Positions 28,055 through 36,351 of a stretch of 64,000 bases of DNA are shown here, piece by piece (position 1 is the stretch's first letter; each line of letters starts with the position of its first letter). The notes beneath the pieces are model-generated. The model saw only the letters and a program-made list of their open reading frames with translations. It was not told where the DNA came from and searched no databases. The stretch lies in contig CAVYML010000002.1 of NCBI GenBank assembly GCA_963769605.1, forward strand, positions 434,001 through 498,000. The letters run 5' to 3'. The translations under genes and the position numbers were made by a program. Source of the stretch: Fen-1254 sp963769605 (GTDB lineage: Bacteria; Bacteroidota; Ignavibacteria; UBA10030).

Positions 28055-28762
28055 ATGTTTCTGTCTATCGTGAAAATACTATACCTGATGCCGGTTTCGA
28101 TCGTACTGTCGACTATCGCATTTTTCAGTATTCCATTCGACAAAGAAGGAGATGTATACCGCTGGACTTCCGTCGCATGGTCGAAAATTATTTTACGGAC
28201 TTGCGGTATTAAAGTTAAAGTGTCGGGACTGGAAAACTTAGACCTATCGATGCATTATGTCTATGTGAGTAACCATGCGAGCATGTTCGATATTCCTGCG
28301 GTACTGGCTTCGATTCCGGATAAAATAAACATTGTTTTTAAAAAGGAATTATCGATTATTCCCATCTGGGGCTGGGCGCTCCGGTACGGACATTTTATTA
28401 TGATCGACCGTTCCAACCCGCGTGCAGCGATGCAGAGCATCGATCGTGCGGCTGCGACGATCAGGAACGGGAAGTCGGTGCTTCTTTTTGCAGAAGGCAC
28501 AAGGACGATGGACGGCAAGTTGCAGCCTTTTAAACGCGGTGCGTTTTCAGTTGCCGTAAAAGCCGGAACGCCGGTCGTTCCAATGACGATCAATAATACT
28601 TTTAAAATTATGCCGAAAGGTTCGTTAAATATCCGGGCGGCCGATATTTCCCTGATTCTGGAGAAACCGATTCCCACTGAACATATCACCGATAAGTCCG
28701 GAGAACAGCTCTTGTTGGCAGAAGTCCAAAGAGCCATAGAAAATAATTATATCGATCAATAG
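28055..28762 (+). CDS. 1-acyl-sn-glycerol-3-phosphate acyltransferase
   Basis: PlsC-like enzyme that makes phosphatidic acid for membrane lipids. The 235-residue protein has a membrane helix at the N-terminus, the NHASMFDIP catalytic motif (HX4D), FKKELSIIPIWGW, and FAEGTRTMDGKLQPFKRGAF, which are motifs I, II and III of the family. The gap to gatC is 11 bases, so it begins a likely operon of gatC, kdsB and pyrG. Confidence 0.92.
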   Translation: MFLSIVKILYLMPVSIVLSTIAFFSIPFDKEGDVYRWTSVAWSKIILRTCGIKVKVSGLENLDLSMHYVYVSNHASMFDIPAVLASIPDKINIVFKKELSIIPIWGWALRYGHFIMIDRSNPRAAMQSIDRAAATIRNGKSVLLFAEGTRTMDGKLQPFKRGAFSVAVKAGTPVVPMTINNTFKIMPKGSLNIRAADISLILEKPIPTEHITDKSGEQLLLAEVQRAIENNYIDQ

Positions 28763-28773
28763 CAAGGATAACC

Positions 28774-29070
28774 ATGCCGGTCACCATACATGATGTCGAA
28801 CATATAGCAGAGTTGGCGCATCTGGAATTTTCTTCAGACGAAAAAGAAAAACTCGTGCAGGAGATGAATCAAATTCTCGAATATATGGAACAACTGAATA
28901 AGCTCGACACGAGTTCCATAGAGCCGCTCTCGCATGTGATAGAATTGAAGAATGTTTTTCGCACAGACGCCGTTAAGCCGGGTTTGACGACCGCGGATGC
29001 GTTGAAAAATGCTCCTTCAAAAACTGATGAATTTTTTAAAGTGCCGAAAGTTATCGGAGAAAAAGAATAA
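28774..29070 (+). CDS. gatC: Aspartyl/glutamyl-tRNA amidotransferase subunit C
   Basis: Small stabilising subunit of the GatCAB complex, which makes Gln-tRNA(Gln) and Asn-tRNA(Asn). The 98-residue protein has the standard length and sequence pattern (VEHIAELAHLEF, MNQILEYMEQLNKLDT, EPLSHVIELKNVFRTD). Subunits A and B are not in the window. The stop codon overlaps the start of kdsB. Confidence 0.95.
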   Translation: MPVTIHDVEHIAELAHLEFSSDEKEKLVQEMNQILEYMEQLNKLDTSSIEPLSHVIELKNVFRTDAVKPGLTTADALKNAPSKTDEFFKVPKVIGEKE

Positions 29071-29831
29071 TGTCCGCTAAACCGCTTGTCATAGGAGTTA
29101 TTCCCGCAAGGTACGCATCACAACGGCTGCCGGCAAAACCGCTTGTAGATTTGCTGGGAAAAACGATGATCCAGCGCGTTTATGAACAGGCGAAAAAAGC
29201 TTCCCTGCTGGACCGCGTCCTCGTTGCAACCGATGACGAACGCATTGCGAACGTTGTCCGGGGATTTGGCGGGGAAGCCGTGATGACCTCGCCCGCCATC
29301 AAAAGTGGAAGCGATCGTGTTGCCACCGTGGCAGATCAGGTCGGAGGCGATATTATAGTGAACGTGCAGGGAGACGAGCCGCTGATTGACCCTCACATGA
29401 TTGATCAGACAGTGCAGCTTCTTTTAGACGATCCGTCGGCATCTATGGGAACATTGGCAAAACAAATCCGTCTTGCAGACGAACTCCTAAATCCCGGGGT
29501 CGTGAAAGTGATTTTTAATCGCAGCATGGAGGCGCTCTACTTTTCCCGTTCGATCATTCCTTATGTAAGGGATCAGAAAGATGTTTCGAAATGGCTTGAA
29601 CATCACACGTTCTTCAAACATATCGGCTTGTACGTTTATCGAAGAGAATTTCTCGCAGCTTATTCGCGATTGCCGGAAGGAGTTTTGGAGCGTGCAGAAC
29701 AATTAGAACAGTTGAGGGTTTTAGAAAACGGTTATCGGATAAAAATCGGTATCACGGAATATGACAGTATTCCGATCGATACCAAAGATGATATAATGCG
29801 CGTTATCGCTCTCTTACAGTCTAAAATTTGA
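29070..29831 (+). CDS. kdsB: 3-deoxy-manno-octulosonate cytidylyltransferase (CMP-Kdo synthetase)
   Basis: Activates Kdo with CTP for lipopolysaccharide inner core, showing that the organism makes lipopolysaccharide. The 253-residue protein has IPARYASQRLPAKPL at the start, then VATDDERI, NVQGDEPLI and FFKHIGLYVYRREFL. It directly precedes pyrG, which supplies the CTP it uses. Confidence 0.96.
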   Translation: MSAKPLVIGVIPARYASQRLPAKPLVDLLGKTMIQRVYEQAKKASLLDRVLVATDDERIANVVRGFGGEAVMTSPAIKSGSDRVATVADQVGGDIIVNVQGDEPLIDPHMIDQTVQLLLDDPSASMGTLAKQIRLADELLNPGVVKVIFNRSMEALYFSRSIIPYVRDQKDVSKWLEHHTFFKHIGLYVYRREFLAAYSRLPEGVLERAEQLEQLRVLENGYRIKIGITEYDSIPIDTKDDIMRVIALLQSKI

Positions 29832-29848
29832 GAATATAAGGAAGATCA

Positions 29849-31483
29849 ATGGCTAAGAATAATGTAAAATTTATTTTTGTGACCGGAGGGGTCGTTTCTT
29901 CGCTTGGAAAAGGAATCTCGGCTTCTTCGCTTGGATTGCTGCTGAAGTCGCGCGGGCTTCGCGTGACGATTATGAAATGCGATCCGTATATCAACGTAGA
30001 TCCGGGAACGATGAATCCGTTCCAGCACGGCGAAGTCTACGTAACGGAAGACGGTGCGGAAACCGACCTCGATCTCGGGCATTACGAACGTTTTCTGAAC
30101 GAGAACATGAGCCGTCAAAACAATACGACGACGGGTCAGGTGTACTATGAAGTGATCTCACGGGAACGCCGCGGCGACTATCTCGGAGCCACAGTGCAGG
30201 TGATTCCTCATATCACGGACGAAATCAAACGCCGTATCTGGGCAGTAGCAAAGACCGGGCGGTACGATGTCGTTCTCGTCGAGGTAGGAGGGACGGTCGG
30301 CGATATCGAAAGCCTGCCGTATCTGGAATCCATCCGTCAGATCATGCTGGAGGTCGGACACCGCAATGCATTGAGTATTCATGTTACGCTCATTCCCTAT
30401 ATCCGCTCGGCAGGAGAGATAAAAACAAAACCTACTCAGCACAGCGTTAAAACTCTGCTGGAAATCGGTGTGCAGCCGGATTTGCTGATTTGCCGGACGG
30501 AATACCCGCTCTCAAAGGAATTGAAACAAAAAATTGCATTGTTCTGCAACGTTGAAGCCGATTCCGTGATCGAAGGACGCGATGTCGATTCCATTTATGA
30601 AGCGCCGCTGGCGTTCGAGCATGAAGGACTCGCATCCATTGTCATCGATAAACTTAATTTGAAATGCGGAAAACCTGATTTGCGAAACTGGGTCAGGTTC
30701 GTCAATAAAGTCAAGCATCCCAAAGGGAAAGTACGCATTGCAGTGTGCGGAAAGTACATCGAATTAAAAGACGCCTATAAGAGCATTTCCGAAGCCTTCA
30801 TTCATGCCGGAGCGGAAAACGAAGTCGAAGTCCAGCTCGATTGGATTCGTGCAGAAGATGTGGAACTGAACGGCGCCGAAAAATATCTGAACGGCGCGAC
30901 CGGTTTGCTGGTTCCCTGGGGATTCGGCAATCGGGGAATCGAAGGGAAAATTGCTGCTATTCAATATGTGCGAGAACATAAAATTCCGTTCTTCGGAATT
31001 TGTCTCGGCCTTCAATGCGCTGTTATCGAATTCGCACGCCATGTGTGCGGGATGAAAGATGCCAACAGCACTGAATTTCGAAAGACCAAGCATAATGTTA
31101 TCGATATGATGCTCGAACAAAAATCGATCAGGAACCTCGGTGGTACCATGCGACTCGGCGCATATCCGTGCACGCTGCAAAAAGGAACGAAAGCGTACGC
31201 TGCATATAAGAAGGAATTGATTACCGAGCGCCACCGGCACCGGTTCGAAGTCAATAACAAGTTTCGCCGGAGACTTGCCGATGAAGGCATGATATTCAGC
31301 GGAACGTATGTGAATAACGATCTTGTTGAAATTATAGAATTGCAGGATCACCCGTGGTTTCTTGCCGTGCAGTTTCATCCGGAATTAAAATCGCGTCCTG
31401 TCGTTCCGCATCCTTTATTCAGGGATTTTGTAAAAGCCGTAAAAATAATCACTGCGGCTGAGGGAACGGTTCCAAAAAAATAA
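29849..31483 (+). CDS. pyrG: CTP synthase
   Basis: Makes CTP from UTP, ATP and glutamine. 544 residues with both domains: the N-terminal synthetase (VTGGVVSSLGKGISASSLG, KCDPYINVDPGTMNP, GEVYVTEDGAETDLDLG) and the C-terminal class I glutaminase with nucleophile Cys in FFGICLGLQCAVIEF. An AGGAAG site precedes the ATG. It fits with the Kdo gene before it, which consumes CTP. Confidence 0.98.
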   Translation: MAKNNVKFIFVTGGVVSSLGKGISASSLGLLLKSRGLRVTIMKCDPYINVDPGTMNPFQHGEVYVTEDGAETDLDLGHYERFLNENMSRQNNTTTGQVYYEVISRERRGDYLGATVQVIPHITDEIKRRIWAVAKTGRYDVVLVEVGGTVGDIESLPYLESIRQIMLEVGHRNALSIHVTLIPYIRSAGEIKTKPTQHSVKTLLEIGVQPDLLICRTEYPLSKELKQKIALFCNVEADSVIEGRDVDSIYEAPLAFEHEGLASIVIDKLNLKCGKPDLRNWVRFVNKVKHPKGKVRIAVCGKYIELKDAYKSISEAFIHAGAENEVEVQLDWIRAEDVELNGAEKYLNGATGLLVPWGFGNRGIEGKIAAIQYVREHKIPFFGICLGLQCAVIEFARHVCGMKDANSTEFRKTKHNVIDMMLEQKSIRNLGGTMRLGAYPCTLQKGTKAYAAYKKELITERHRHRFEVNNKFRRRLADEGMIFSGTYVNNDLVEIIELQDHPWFLAVQFHPELKSRPVVPHPLFRDFVKAVKIITAAEGTVPKK

Positions 31484-31510
31484 AAGTCGAACAGTATAAA
31501 GGATAGAATT

Positions 31511-32416
31511 ATGGAGCATTATCGAAGATTCGCTGTTGCAGCTTTGATCATTGTCCAATGTTTCGTTTTTATTTCATGCGCCCCTACTGTTCAGCAGCAA
31601 ACTGCTCAACAAGATGAGTATTTTGCTCCAGTCGGGAAAAACGCGACCGCAGACTCTCTTGCGGCAGAATTCGGCAAGTCCTTCGCACTGAACCACCCCG
31701 ATAGACCGGACAGACCGGAGACTGTTCGAGATCTGGCGGAGTTGATCCGCCAGCAAAATGCAAGATTAGACGAAGTAATCAATCAAATTACAATGCTTGC
31801 AGTCCGGCAGGATACAAGGATGAGCGAAACGGAACAGATTCCGAAAAAAAAGACCGTACTCGATACGCTGATAAATAACAACGATCGCGTGACCGTCGAT
31901 CTTCTTATGGAAATGATCAAAGAACAGAATCAGCGGCTTAACGAAGTAATCGACCAGTTAAAATCTCTGGCTTTGAATCAGAACCGTATGCTCCCGCAGC
32001 GGTTCGGTAGTTCTCTTTCCGTTCCGATGCGCGTTACACATGAAGTAAAACCGGCCTTGAGTTATGAACAGGCGATTCATTTTTATGAATCGAATCTTTA
32101 TAAAAGAGCAAAGCAAGCGTTTCAGGCGCTGTTAGACGACGGGAATAACACCAACCTCGCTGATAAATGCTGTTTCTGGATCGGAGTTTGCGATTTTCAA
32201 TTGAACCGCGTTCAGCAGGCATTACAGGAATTTCATAAGGTCTTTCAGTATCCGGAATCGGAAAAAATTGCCGGAACATATTTCATGATCGGGCAATGTT
32301 ATGAACGCCTCGGACAGAAGAAACAAGCAGTCGATACATTCCGGAAATTTCTCAGCATGTATCCGAATTCTTATTTAAAAGCGACTACGCAGCAGAAATT
32401 GCTTGCTTTGCAATAG
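31511..32416 (+). CDS. Lipoprotein with coiled coil and C-terminal TPR region (YbgF/CpoB-like)
   Basis: 301 residues. The N-terminus has a signal peptide with a lipobox (FISCAPT), so it is probably outer-membrane anchored. Two related helical segments (LAELIRQQNARLDEVINQI and LMEMIKEQNQRLNEVIDQL) form a coiled coil and look like an internal duplication. The last 110 residues are TPR-like (FYESNLYKRAKQAFQALLDD, AGTYFMIGQCYERLGQKKQA). The layout resembles the Tol-associated periplasmic proteins YbgF/CpoB, but tol genes are not near. Confidence 0.7.
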   Translation: MEHYRRFAVAALIIVQCFVFISCAPTVQQQTAQQDEYFAPVGKNATADSLAAEFGKSFALNHPDRPDRPETVRDLAELIRQQNARLDEVINQITMLAVRQDTRMSETEQIPKKKTVLDTLINNNDRVTVDLLMEMIKEQNQRLNEVIDQLKSLALNQNRMLPQRFGSSLSVPMRVTHEVKPALSYEQAIHFYESNLYKRAKQAFQALLDDGNNTNLADKCCFWIGVCDFQLNRVQQALQEFHKVFQYPESEKIAGTYFMIGQCYERLGQKKQAVDTFRKFLSMYPNSYLKATTQQKLLALQ

Positions 32417-32430
32417 TGTCTAAGCGTAAA

Positions 32431-32466
32431 AAAGAATCCCGAATTGATTGATTCGGGATTCTTTTT
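32431..32466. terminator. Bidirectional terminator
   Basis: AAAGAATCCCGAAT pairs with ATTCGGGATTCTTT across a short loop, with A and T runs on opposite sides. It separates the TPR lipoprotein (+) from the convergent gene at 32468-32974 (-). Confidence 0.8.
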
Positions 32467-32467
32467 A

Positions 32468-32974
32468 TCAGCTCTTTTTCTTCCGGATAGGTTTTTTTGA
32501 GACTACACGCCGATGCCTTTGAATCGTGTCATCTTCCGTTTGTTCCGGAACCGGCATCGGTTGAAGAACTGCTTCAGATGGAAGGGGATCCTTCGGTATG
32601 GAAATTTCTTTTTGTGTTTGCCGCAGCGCTGCAAATTCTTTTTTCAATCGTGTATAAACAATAAACATTACGGTTAAAGTAACGGCAAGAAGAGCCACAA
32701 ACAGGTACAAAAGGAGAAACTGTGCATCAATTTGCGAAAGTGATTGTGCAACGGAAATTTGCATTTCTTTATGCTGGCGCGTAAGAAAAACAAACTGACT
32801 GTCGTGTGCTGCCATGAGACTATCGTATTGAATATGCGGAACAGGAGTTTTTGTTTGAACCGTATAGACCGGAATCGGCGGTTCATCTTCGTGCACGGCT
32901 TCCTGTCCGTAGAGTGATATCCATGACGCGGCCAAAGCAATGAGTATAAAAACGTTCCTGTATACATGTTTCAT
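32468..32974 (-). CDS. Small membrane protein of unknown function
   Basis: 168 residues, not recognised. It has an N-terminal signal-like helix (NVFILIALAASWISLYG), a second membrane helix at about 95-115 (LLYLFVALLAVTLTVMFIVY) and a very basic C-terminal tail (KKPIRKKKS). A loop of about 70 residues lies between the helices. The gene may be monocistronic, facing the TPR lipoprotein gene. Confidence 0.6.
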   Translation of the reverse strand: MKHVYRNVFILIALAASWISLYGQEAVHEDEPPIPVYTVQTKTPVPHIQYDSLMAAHDSQFVFLTRQHKEMQISVAQSLSQIDAQFLLLYLFVALLAVTLTVMFIVYTRLKKEFAALRQTQKEISIPKDPLPSEAVLQPMPVPEQTEDDTIQRHRRVVSKKPIRKKKS

Positions 32975-33364
32975 CTTGCAGCCCTCTTTCTATGATATGG
33001 AAAAAATAATAAAAAAAGTAACTCGTGTATTTTGAAATTCATCCTTTTTTGCACCGTTTTAAATCCCATCGTAGAGTCCGACTCGCAGTCGGACAGCTCT
33101 TCAATATAGGGGGATTTTTATAATTAAATTATGCGTTGTGCGTTTACTAAAAACAAAGTAATTCAATGTTTTTTAAAACAATGGTCTTTTTTCCGGTTTT
33201 CAATCCTCCTTTATAAGGCTTCCTATAAAGTATTTCTCAAATATATGATACTTTTGCAACAGATAGAATTATTGTACGTCTAATCTCCAAAGAGATCAAG
33301 AAAAAACGGGATAAAAGGGACACTGGAGATAGACGATAATAACTTGTTCAATGACTTGATAATC
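32975..33364. repeat. Gene-poor gap with a strong palindromic hairpin
   Basis: GTCCGACT (33076-33083) and AGTCGGAC (33087-33094) form an 8-bp stem with a CGC loop; the outer AGAG/CTCT extends it with a 2-base bulge. No T run follows, so it is more like a REP-type palindrome than a terminator. The rest of the gap is AT-rich with no supported gene. Confidence 0.5.
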
Positions 33365-33633
33365 ATGAAGCATCAGAGACGGAAAAAGGCGAAGAGCAAA
33401 CAAGTCTTTAAGGCGTATCAGCAGCATCAAGGTATGATGCTGCCTCCGAGCTTGGAAGAAATGATACCGGAGAACCATTTGGTGCGAGTGGTAAACCAGA
33501 ACATAGACGGATTGAACTTGAGCCGTTCTTGGCGACGTATCGCGGAGGTAGAACAAGCACATTTCATTCGATATTGCTGCTGAAAGTCTTGGTATATGCA
33601 TGTGTAACGAAGATCAATTTGTTTGTAATGTAG
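33365..33633 (+). pseudogene. IS1182-family transposase fragment, frameshifted
   Basis: The N-terminal part matches transposases of the IS1182 group: FKAYQQHQGMMLPPSLEEMIPENHLVRVVNQ. The frame changes near 33524-33530, after which YRGG.TSTFHSILLLKVLVYA continues the same family until a stop at 33631-33633. Only about 90 of roughly 450-500 residues remain, so the element is a dead remnant. No terminal inverted repeats can be assigned. Confidence 0.75.
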
Positions 33634-33678
33634 AAATTCTTAGATACATTGCATAACAATCATTTTTAGGAGGTGAAA

Positions 33679-33876
33679 ATGAATGAAGAAATAAATTCCA
33701 ATCAATTACAAAAAAGAAATAATAGAAGCTTTATGGCCAGAGGGATAACAGTTGGTATTGCGATAGGAGCTGGTGTTGGAGTTGCTTTTCATGATATCGC
33801 AATTGGAGTAGGATGCGGTATTGCACTTGGAGTTGCGCTTGGAGCATTGATTGGTAGAAAAAATAAAAAAAATTAA
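33679..33876 (+). CDS. Small glycine-zipper membrane protein
   Basis: 65 residues with a perfect AGGAGG site at 33668-33673, which fixes the ATG at 33679. The centre is a hydrophobic, glycine-rich stretch (GITVGIAIGAGVGVAF, then GVGCGIALGVALGALIG) with regular Gly spacing, as in glycine-zipper proteins that insert into membranes. A charged N-terminus and basic C-terminus (RKNKKN) flank it. It could be a small membrane effector, a toxin or an unknown structural protein. No antitoxin partner is evident. Confidence 0.6.
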   Translation: MNEEINSNQLQKRNNRSFMARGITVGIAIGAGVGVAFHDIAIGVGCGIALGVALGALIGRKNKKN

Positions 33877-33970
33877 GAATAAATAAGTGTAACGCCTCAC
33901 TCACTTGTTCAAGCACGGATAAAAACATTAACGTTGGCGGAAAGCAATCTGCATTATATAAAAAAAGATT

Positions 33971-34819
33971 ATGAACGGAAGAATTTCAATCATCCTATTG
34001 TCCAGCCTTATTGTCGGGGTTTCGCTGTTTTCTTCCTGCTCTCCTTCATCTATGATTGAAAAACGCTGTTTTGTGGTTCCCAAAGTAACAACAACTCCGA
34101 AAGAAAAGGGAATAGACTACGACACAATCATGGTTGGGAATGAGAAACGAAGAGTTCTGGCATGGTTGGTTAAAGCTCCAGTGCAAGACACAAATATTAC
34201 GGTTATGATCTTCAATGGAATCGGAGACGGAGTATCGTCATGGGTGAATGTTCAGAAGATGCTTTATGATGCAGGGATAAGCTCTTTGACTTTTAATTAT
34301 GGAGATTTGAGAGATACGAGTTTGTATCCCGATAATTGCACGTCGACGTTCGAAGATGTGAAAGGAGATGCGAAACAACTGCTGGCGATTATAAAAAACA
34401 AACTCCCTCGACACAAACTCGTCTGTATGGGCTTCTCAATGGGATGCGGTGTATTAACAGACTTTTACCCGGATTTAGATACTGCAAGTATTTCTTCCAT
34501 CGTTCTTTGTGGTCAGTTCTCTTCACTGAGAGATTGGATAGTATATCATGGAAGAATTCCACGATGGTTGCAGTTTCTAATCCCAGCCGGTGTTTTGAAC
34601 AACGTCGAAGGAGTGCAGCGCATTCACAAACCGCTTCTGATCGTTCACAGCAAAGACGATGATGTCAATCCAATTTCAATGGCAGACGAGGTCTACAATT
34701 CCGCAAACGCCATGAAATACTATAAAAAATTGGACGGCTTTAAACATAATGATATCTTCAAAGCTTCAATGCAGTATTGGTCAGATATTATCCAATTCAT
34801 CAAGGAGGGTAAGCTTTGA
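33971..34819 (+). CDS. Alpha/beta hydrolase lipoprotein
   Basis: 282 residues with a signal peptide and lipobox (VSLFSSCSP), so probably a membrane-anchored enzyme. The hydrolase pattern is visible: FNGIGDGVSSW near the oxyanion hole, the nucleophile Ser in GFSMGCGV, Asp in HSKDDDVNPI and His in FKHNDI. Substrate is unknown. The gene is isolated in a gene-poor region. Confidence 0.72.
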   Translation: MNGRISIILLSSLIVGVSLFSSCSPSSMIEKRCFVVPKVTTTPKEKGIDYDTIMVGNEKRRVLAWLVKAPVQDTNITVMIFNGIGDGVSSWVNVQKMLYDAGISSLTFNYGDLRDTSLYPDNCTSTFEDVKGDAKQLLAIIKNKLPRHKLVCMGFSMGCGVLTDFYPDLDTASISSIVLCGQFSSLRDWIVYHGRIPRWLQFLIPAGVLNNVEGVQRIHKPLLIVHSKDDDVNPISMADEVYNSANAMKYYKKLDGFKHNDIFKASMQYWSDIIQFIKEGKL

Positions 34820-35676
34820 TTTTGAGTTTGTCCTAAACTCATAGGAGTAACGGCTTATCTTTTGCTAATAATCAAAGAACGACATTCACTTCTCTATAGA
34901 TTTTGAATCATCCCATAAGATGACAGTTACACTTTCAGCTCTCTATCTCAATGATTTTATTTCATCAAATTATTTTTCGTTATATATCGAAGTAGAGCCA
35001 TTTGTTAATTATAACCGATCATAAGATAGCTGCAAAGAATCAGAAAATTCGACAAGTAACGAGGATGATGATGATTGTTCCCTGGCTTAGAAACCCCCTT
35101 AAAGAAAATTTTATATGAGCTTTCGCGCGTTTCTGTCGCAGGTCTCCAAGTCTATAAATAGGAGGAAAATAAAGTAAAGGGTTGCGCGTGTATAGCATCG
35201 TGTTGAGGTAGTCCTCAGAGCAAATTTGTTCGTAAAAACAACAAAAAGGAATGTTTGTACCAACGTGTTTTTTTTAAGCAACCACGGCATAAGAGCTCGT
35301 TATTTGCGGAAAGGAATATTTTATGGAAATGGAAAAAGGTAAGCGCATAGACATTGATTCCGATCAATGAATTCAATGTGTTTGTGAGATTTCATGATAT
35401 ATTTCTTAGGATATGAATAATCACATTCTTTCTCCAGGCTTCTTCAGGGGGAATTTTAATTTCAGAATTTGCTTCCACAGTAGAGGTTGATTATATTAGT
35501 CCCAGATTTTATTGCCGGCAAAATTGTTCGCTGATTTTCCATTCGTTCTAAATTGTCAGCGCGTCATGTCGACACAATAGAAAAAACAGCGATGATTATT
35601 TGCAGGACAATCCCTGCACATATGTAAGATCGCGGGTTCGATCACCACAGCGTGTGAAATGATCGATGTTCTTTTA
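34820..35676. other. Gene-free region of about 850 bases
   Basis: No open reading frame with credible coding features was found on either strand. A short palindrome (TGCAGG/CCTGCA) lies near 35600. A fragment at 35632-35656 reads like a tRNA T-loop (GCGGGTTCGATC) but lacks a pairing arm. The 3' end contains the PyrR leader, listed separately. Base composition does not obviously differ from nearby intergenic DNA. Confidence 0.5.
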
Positions 35677-35710
35677 TCCTTTAATACCTATCCGGCGAGA
35701 TAGGAAAGGA
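35677..35710 (+). promoter_or_regulatory. PyrR-binding loop in the pyr operon leader
   Basis: The RNA would fold with a lower stem TCCTTT/AAAGGA, a purine-rich 5' internal loop AATA, an upper stem CCTATC/GATAGG and the hexaloop CGGCGA. The sequence TCCGGCGAGA fits the conserved PyrR-binding consensus described for Bacillus attenuators. It lies 84 bases upstream of pyrR and 31 bases before the terminator at 35741-35777. PyrR plus UMP would bind and favour termination. The AAAGGAG of the lower stem is also a good ribosome-binding site for the leader ORF at 35721. Confidence 0.78.
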
Positions 35711-35720
35711 GTTCATAAAA

Positions 35721-35813
35721 ATGTTTGGCGAAGATTTTTTAGCCCCTTTTCTCTCGTTGTGGAAAAGGGGCTTTTTTCATATTCGGAGGAAACATGAAGA
35801 CACAAATCCTTGA
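35721..35813 (+). CDS. Possible 30-residue leader peptide of the pyr operon
   Basis: ATG at 35721 follows AAAGGAG (35705-35711) with a spacing of 9. The 30-codon frame runs through the terminator hairpin and ends at a TGA inside pyrR, overlapping its start (35794) by 20 bases out of frame. The ribosome-binding site belongs to the PyrR-loop stem, so PyrR binding would block it. This fits a coupled translation/attenuation design, but the ORF may be chance. Confidence 0.35.
   Translation: MFGEDFLAPFLSLWKRGFFHIRRKHEDTNP
35741..35777 (+). terminator. Attenuator terminator of the pyr operon
   Basis: An 11-bp stem (AGCCCCTTTTC at 35741-35751 and complement at 35762-35772) is followed by T residues. 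It lies between the PyrR loop and the pyrR start, as in PyrR-controlled attenuation. Confidence 0.82.
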
Positions 35814-36351
35814 TGACAATGCTCTGCGAAGAACTATCAACAGGCTTGCGCACGAATTAGTCGAAAGAAATCGGGATCTCGACTCGTTGGTTCTTGTCGG
35901 TATTCGGACGAGGGGCGAATTTCTTGCGCATCGCATAGCAAAGCTCATACAGTCTATCGAAGGCAAAGATATCCCCGTGGGAGTCCTCGATATTACGCTT
36001 TACCGTGACGATCTCCACGGACGTCTCGATCAACCTCTCCTGAAAAGCACGGAAATTCTTTTCGATATTACCGGCAAAACGGTCGTGCTGGTCGATGATG
36101 TGTTCTATACGGGGAGAACGATACGCTCTGCATTGAATGCGCTGATGGATATCGGACGCCCGGCAATGATCGAATTGATGGTGCTGGCAGACCGCGGTCA
36201 TCGGGAGCTTCCGATCAAAGCCGATTTTGTCGGGAAAAATATTCCAACTTCAAAAACGCAGGAAGTTATGGTTCTGTTGTCTGAAAAAGATAAGGTCGAT
36301 GCAATTTACCTTATTCATGAGAATGATGATGAAAAGGAGGAACTTCAATGA
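35794..36351 (+). CDS. pyrR: Pyrimidine operon attenuation protein/uracil phosphoribosyltransferase PyrR
   Basis: RNA-binding regulator with a PRTase fold. The 185-residue protein shows DSLVLVGIRTRGEFLAHRIA, PVGVLDITLYRDDL, the PRPP-binding loop VLVDDVFYTGRTIRSALNAL, and VLADRGHRELPIKADFVGKNIPT, all typical of PyrR. It binds the loop described upstream when UMP is high. A GGAGG site lies 5 bases upstream of the ATG. The stop overlaps pyrB by 4 bases. Confidence 0.96.
   Translation: MKTQILDDNALRRTINRLAHELVERNRDLDSLVLVGIRTRGEFLAHRIAKLIQSIEGKDIPVGVLDITLYRDDLHGRLDQPLLKSTEILFDITGKTVVLVDDVFYTGRTIRSALNALMDIGRPAMIELMVLADRGHRELPIKADFVGKNIPTSKTQEVMVLLSEKDKVDAIYLIHENDDEKEELQ

Noticed and set aside
27819..28073. 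84-codon frame before plsC
   Set aside because: Overlaps the acyltransferase start and has no ribosome-binding site or family match.
35632..35656. tRNA-like T-loop sequence (GCGGGTTCGATC)
   Set aside because: No acceptor, D or anticodon arm is found nearby and the T stem does not pair.
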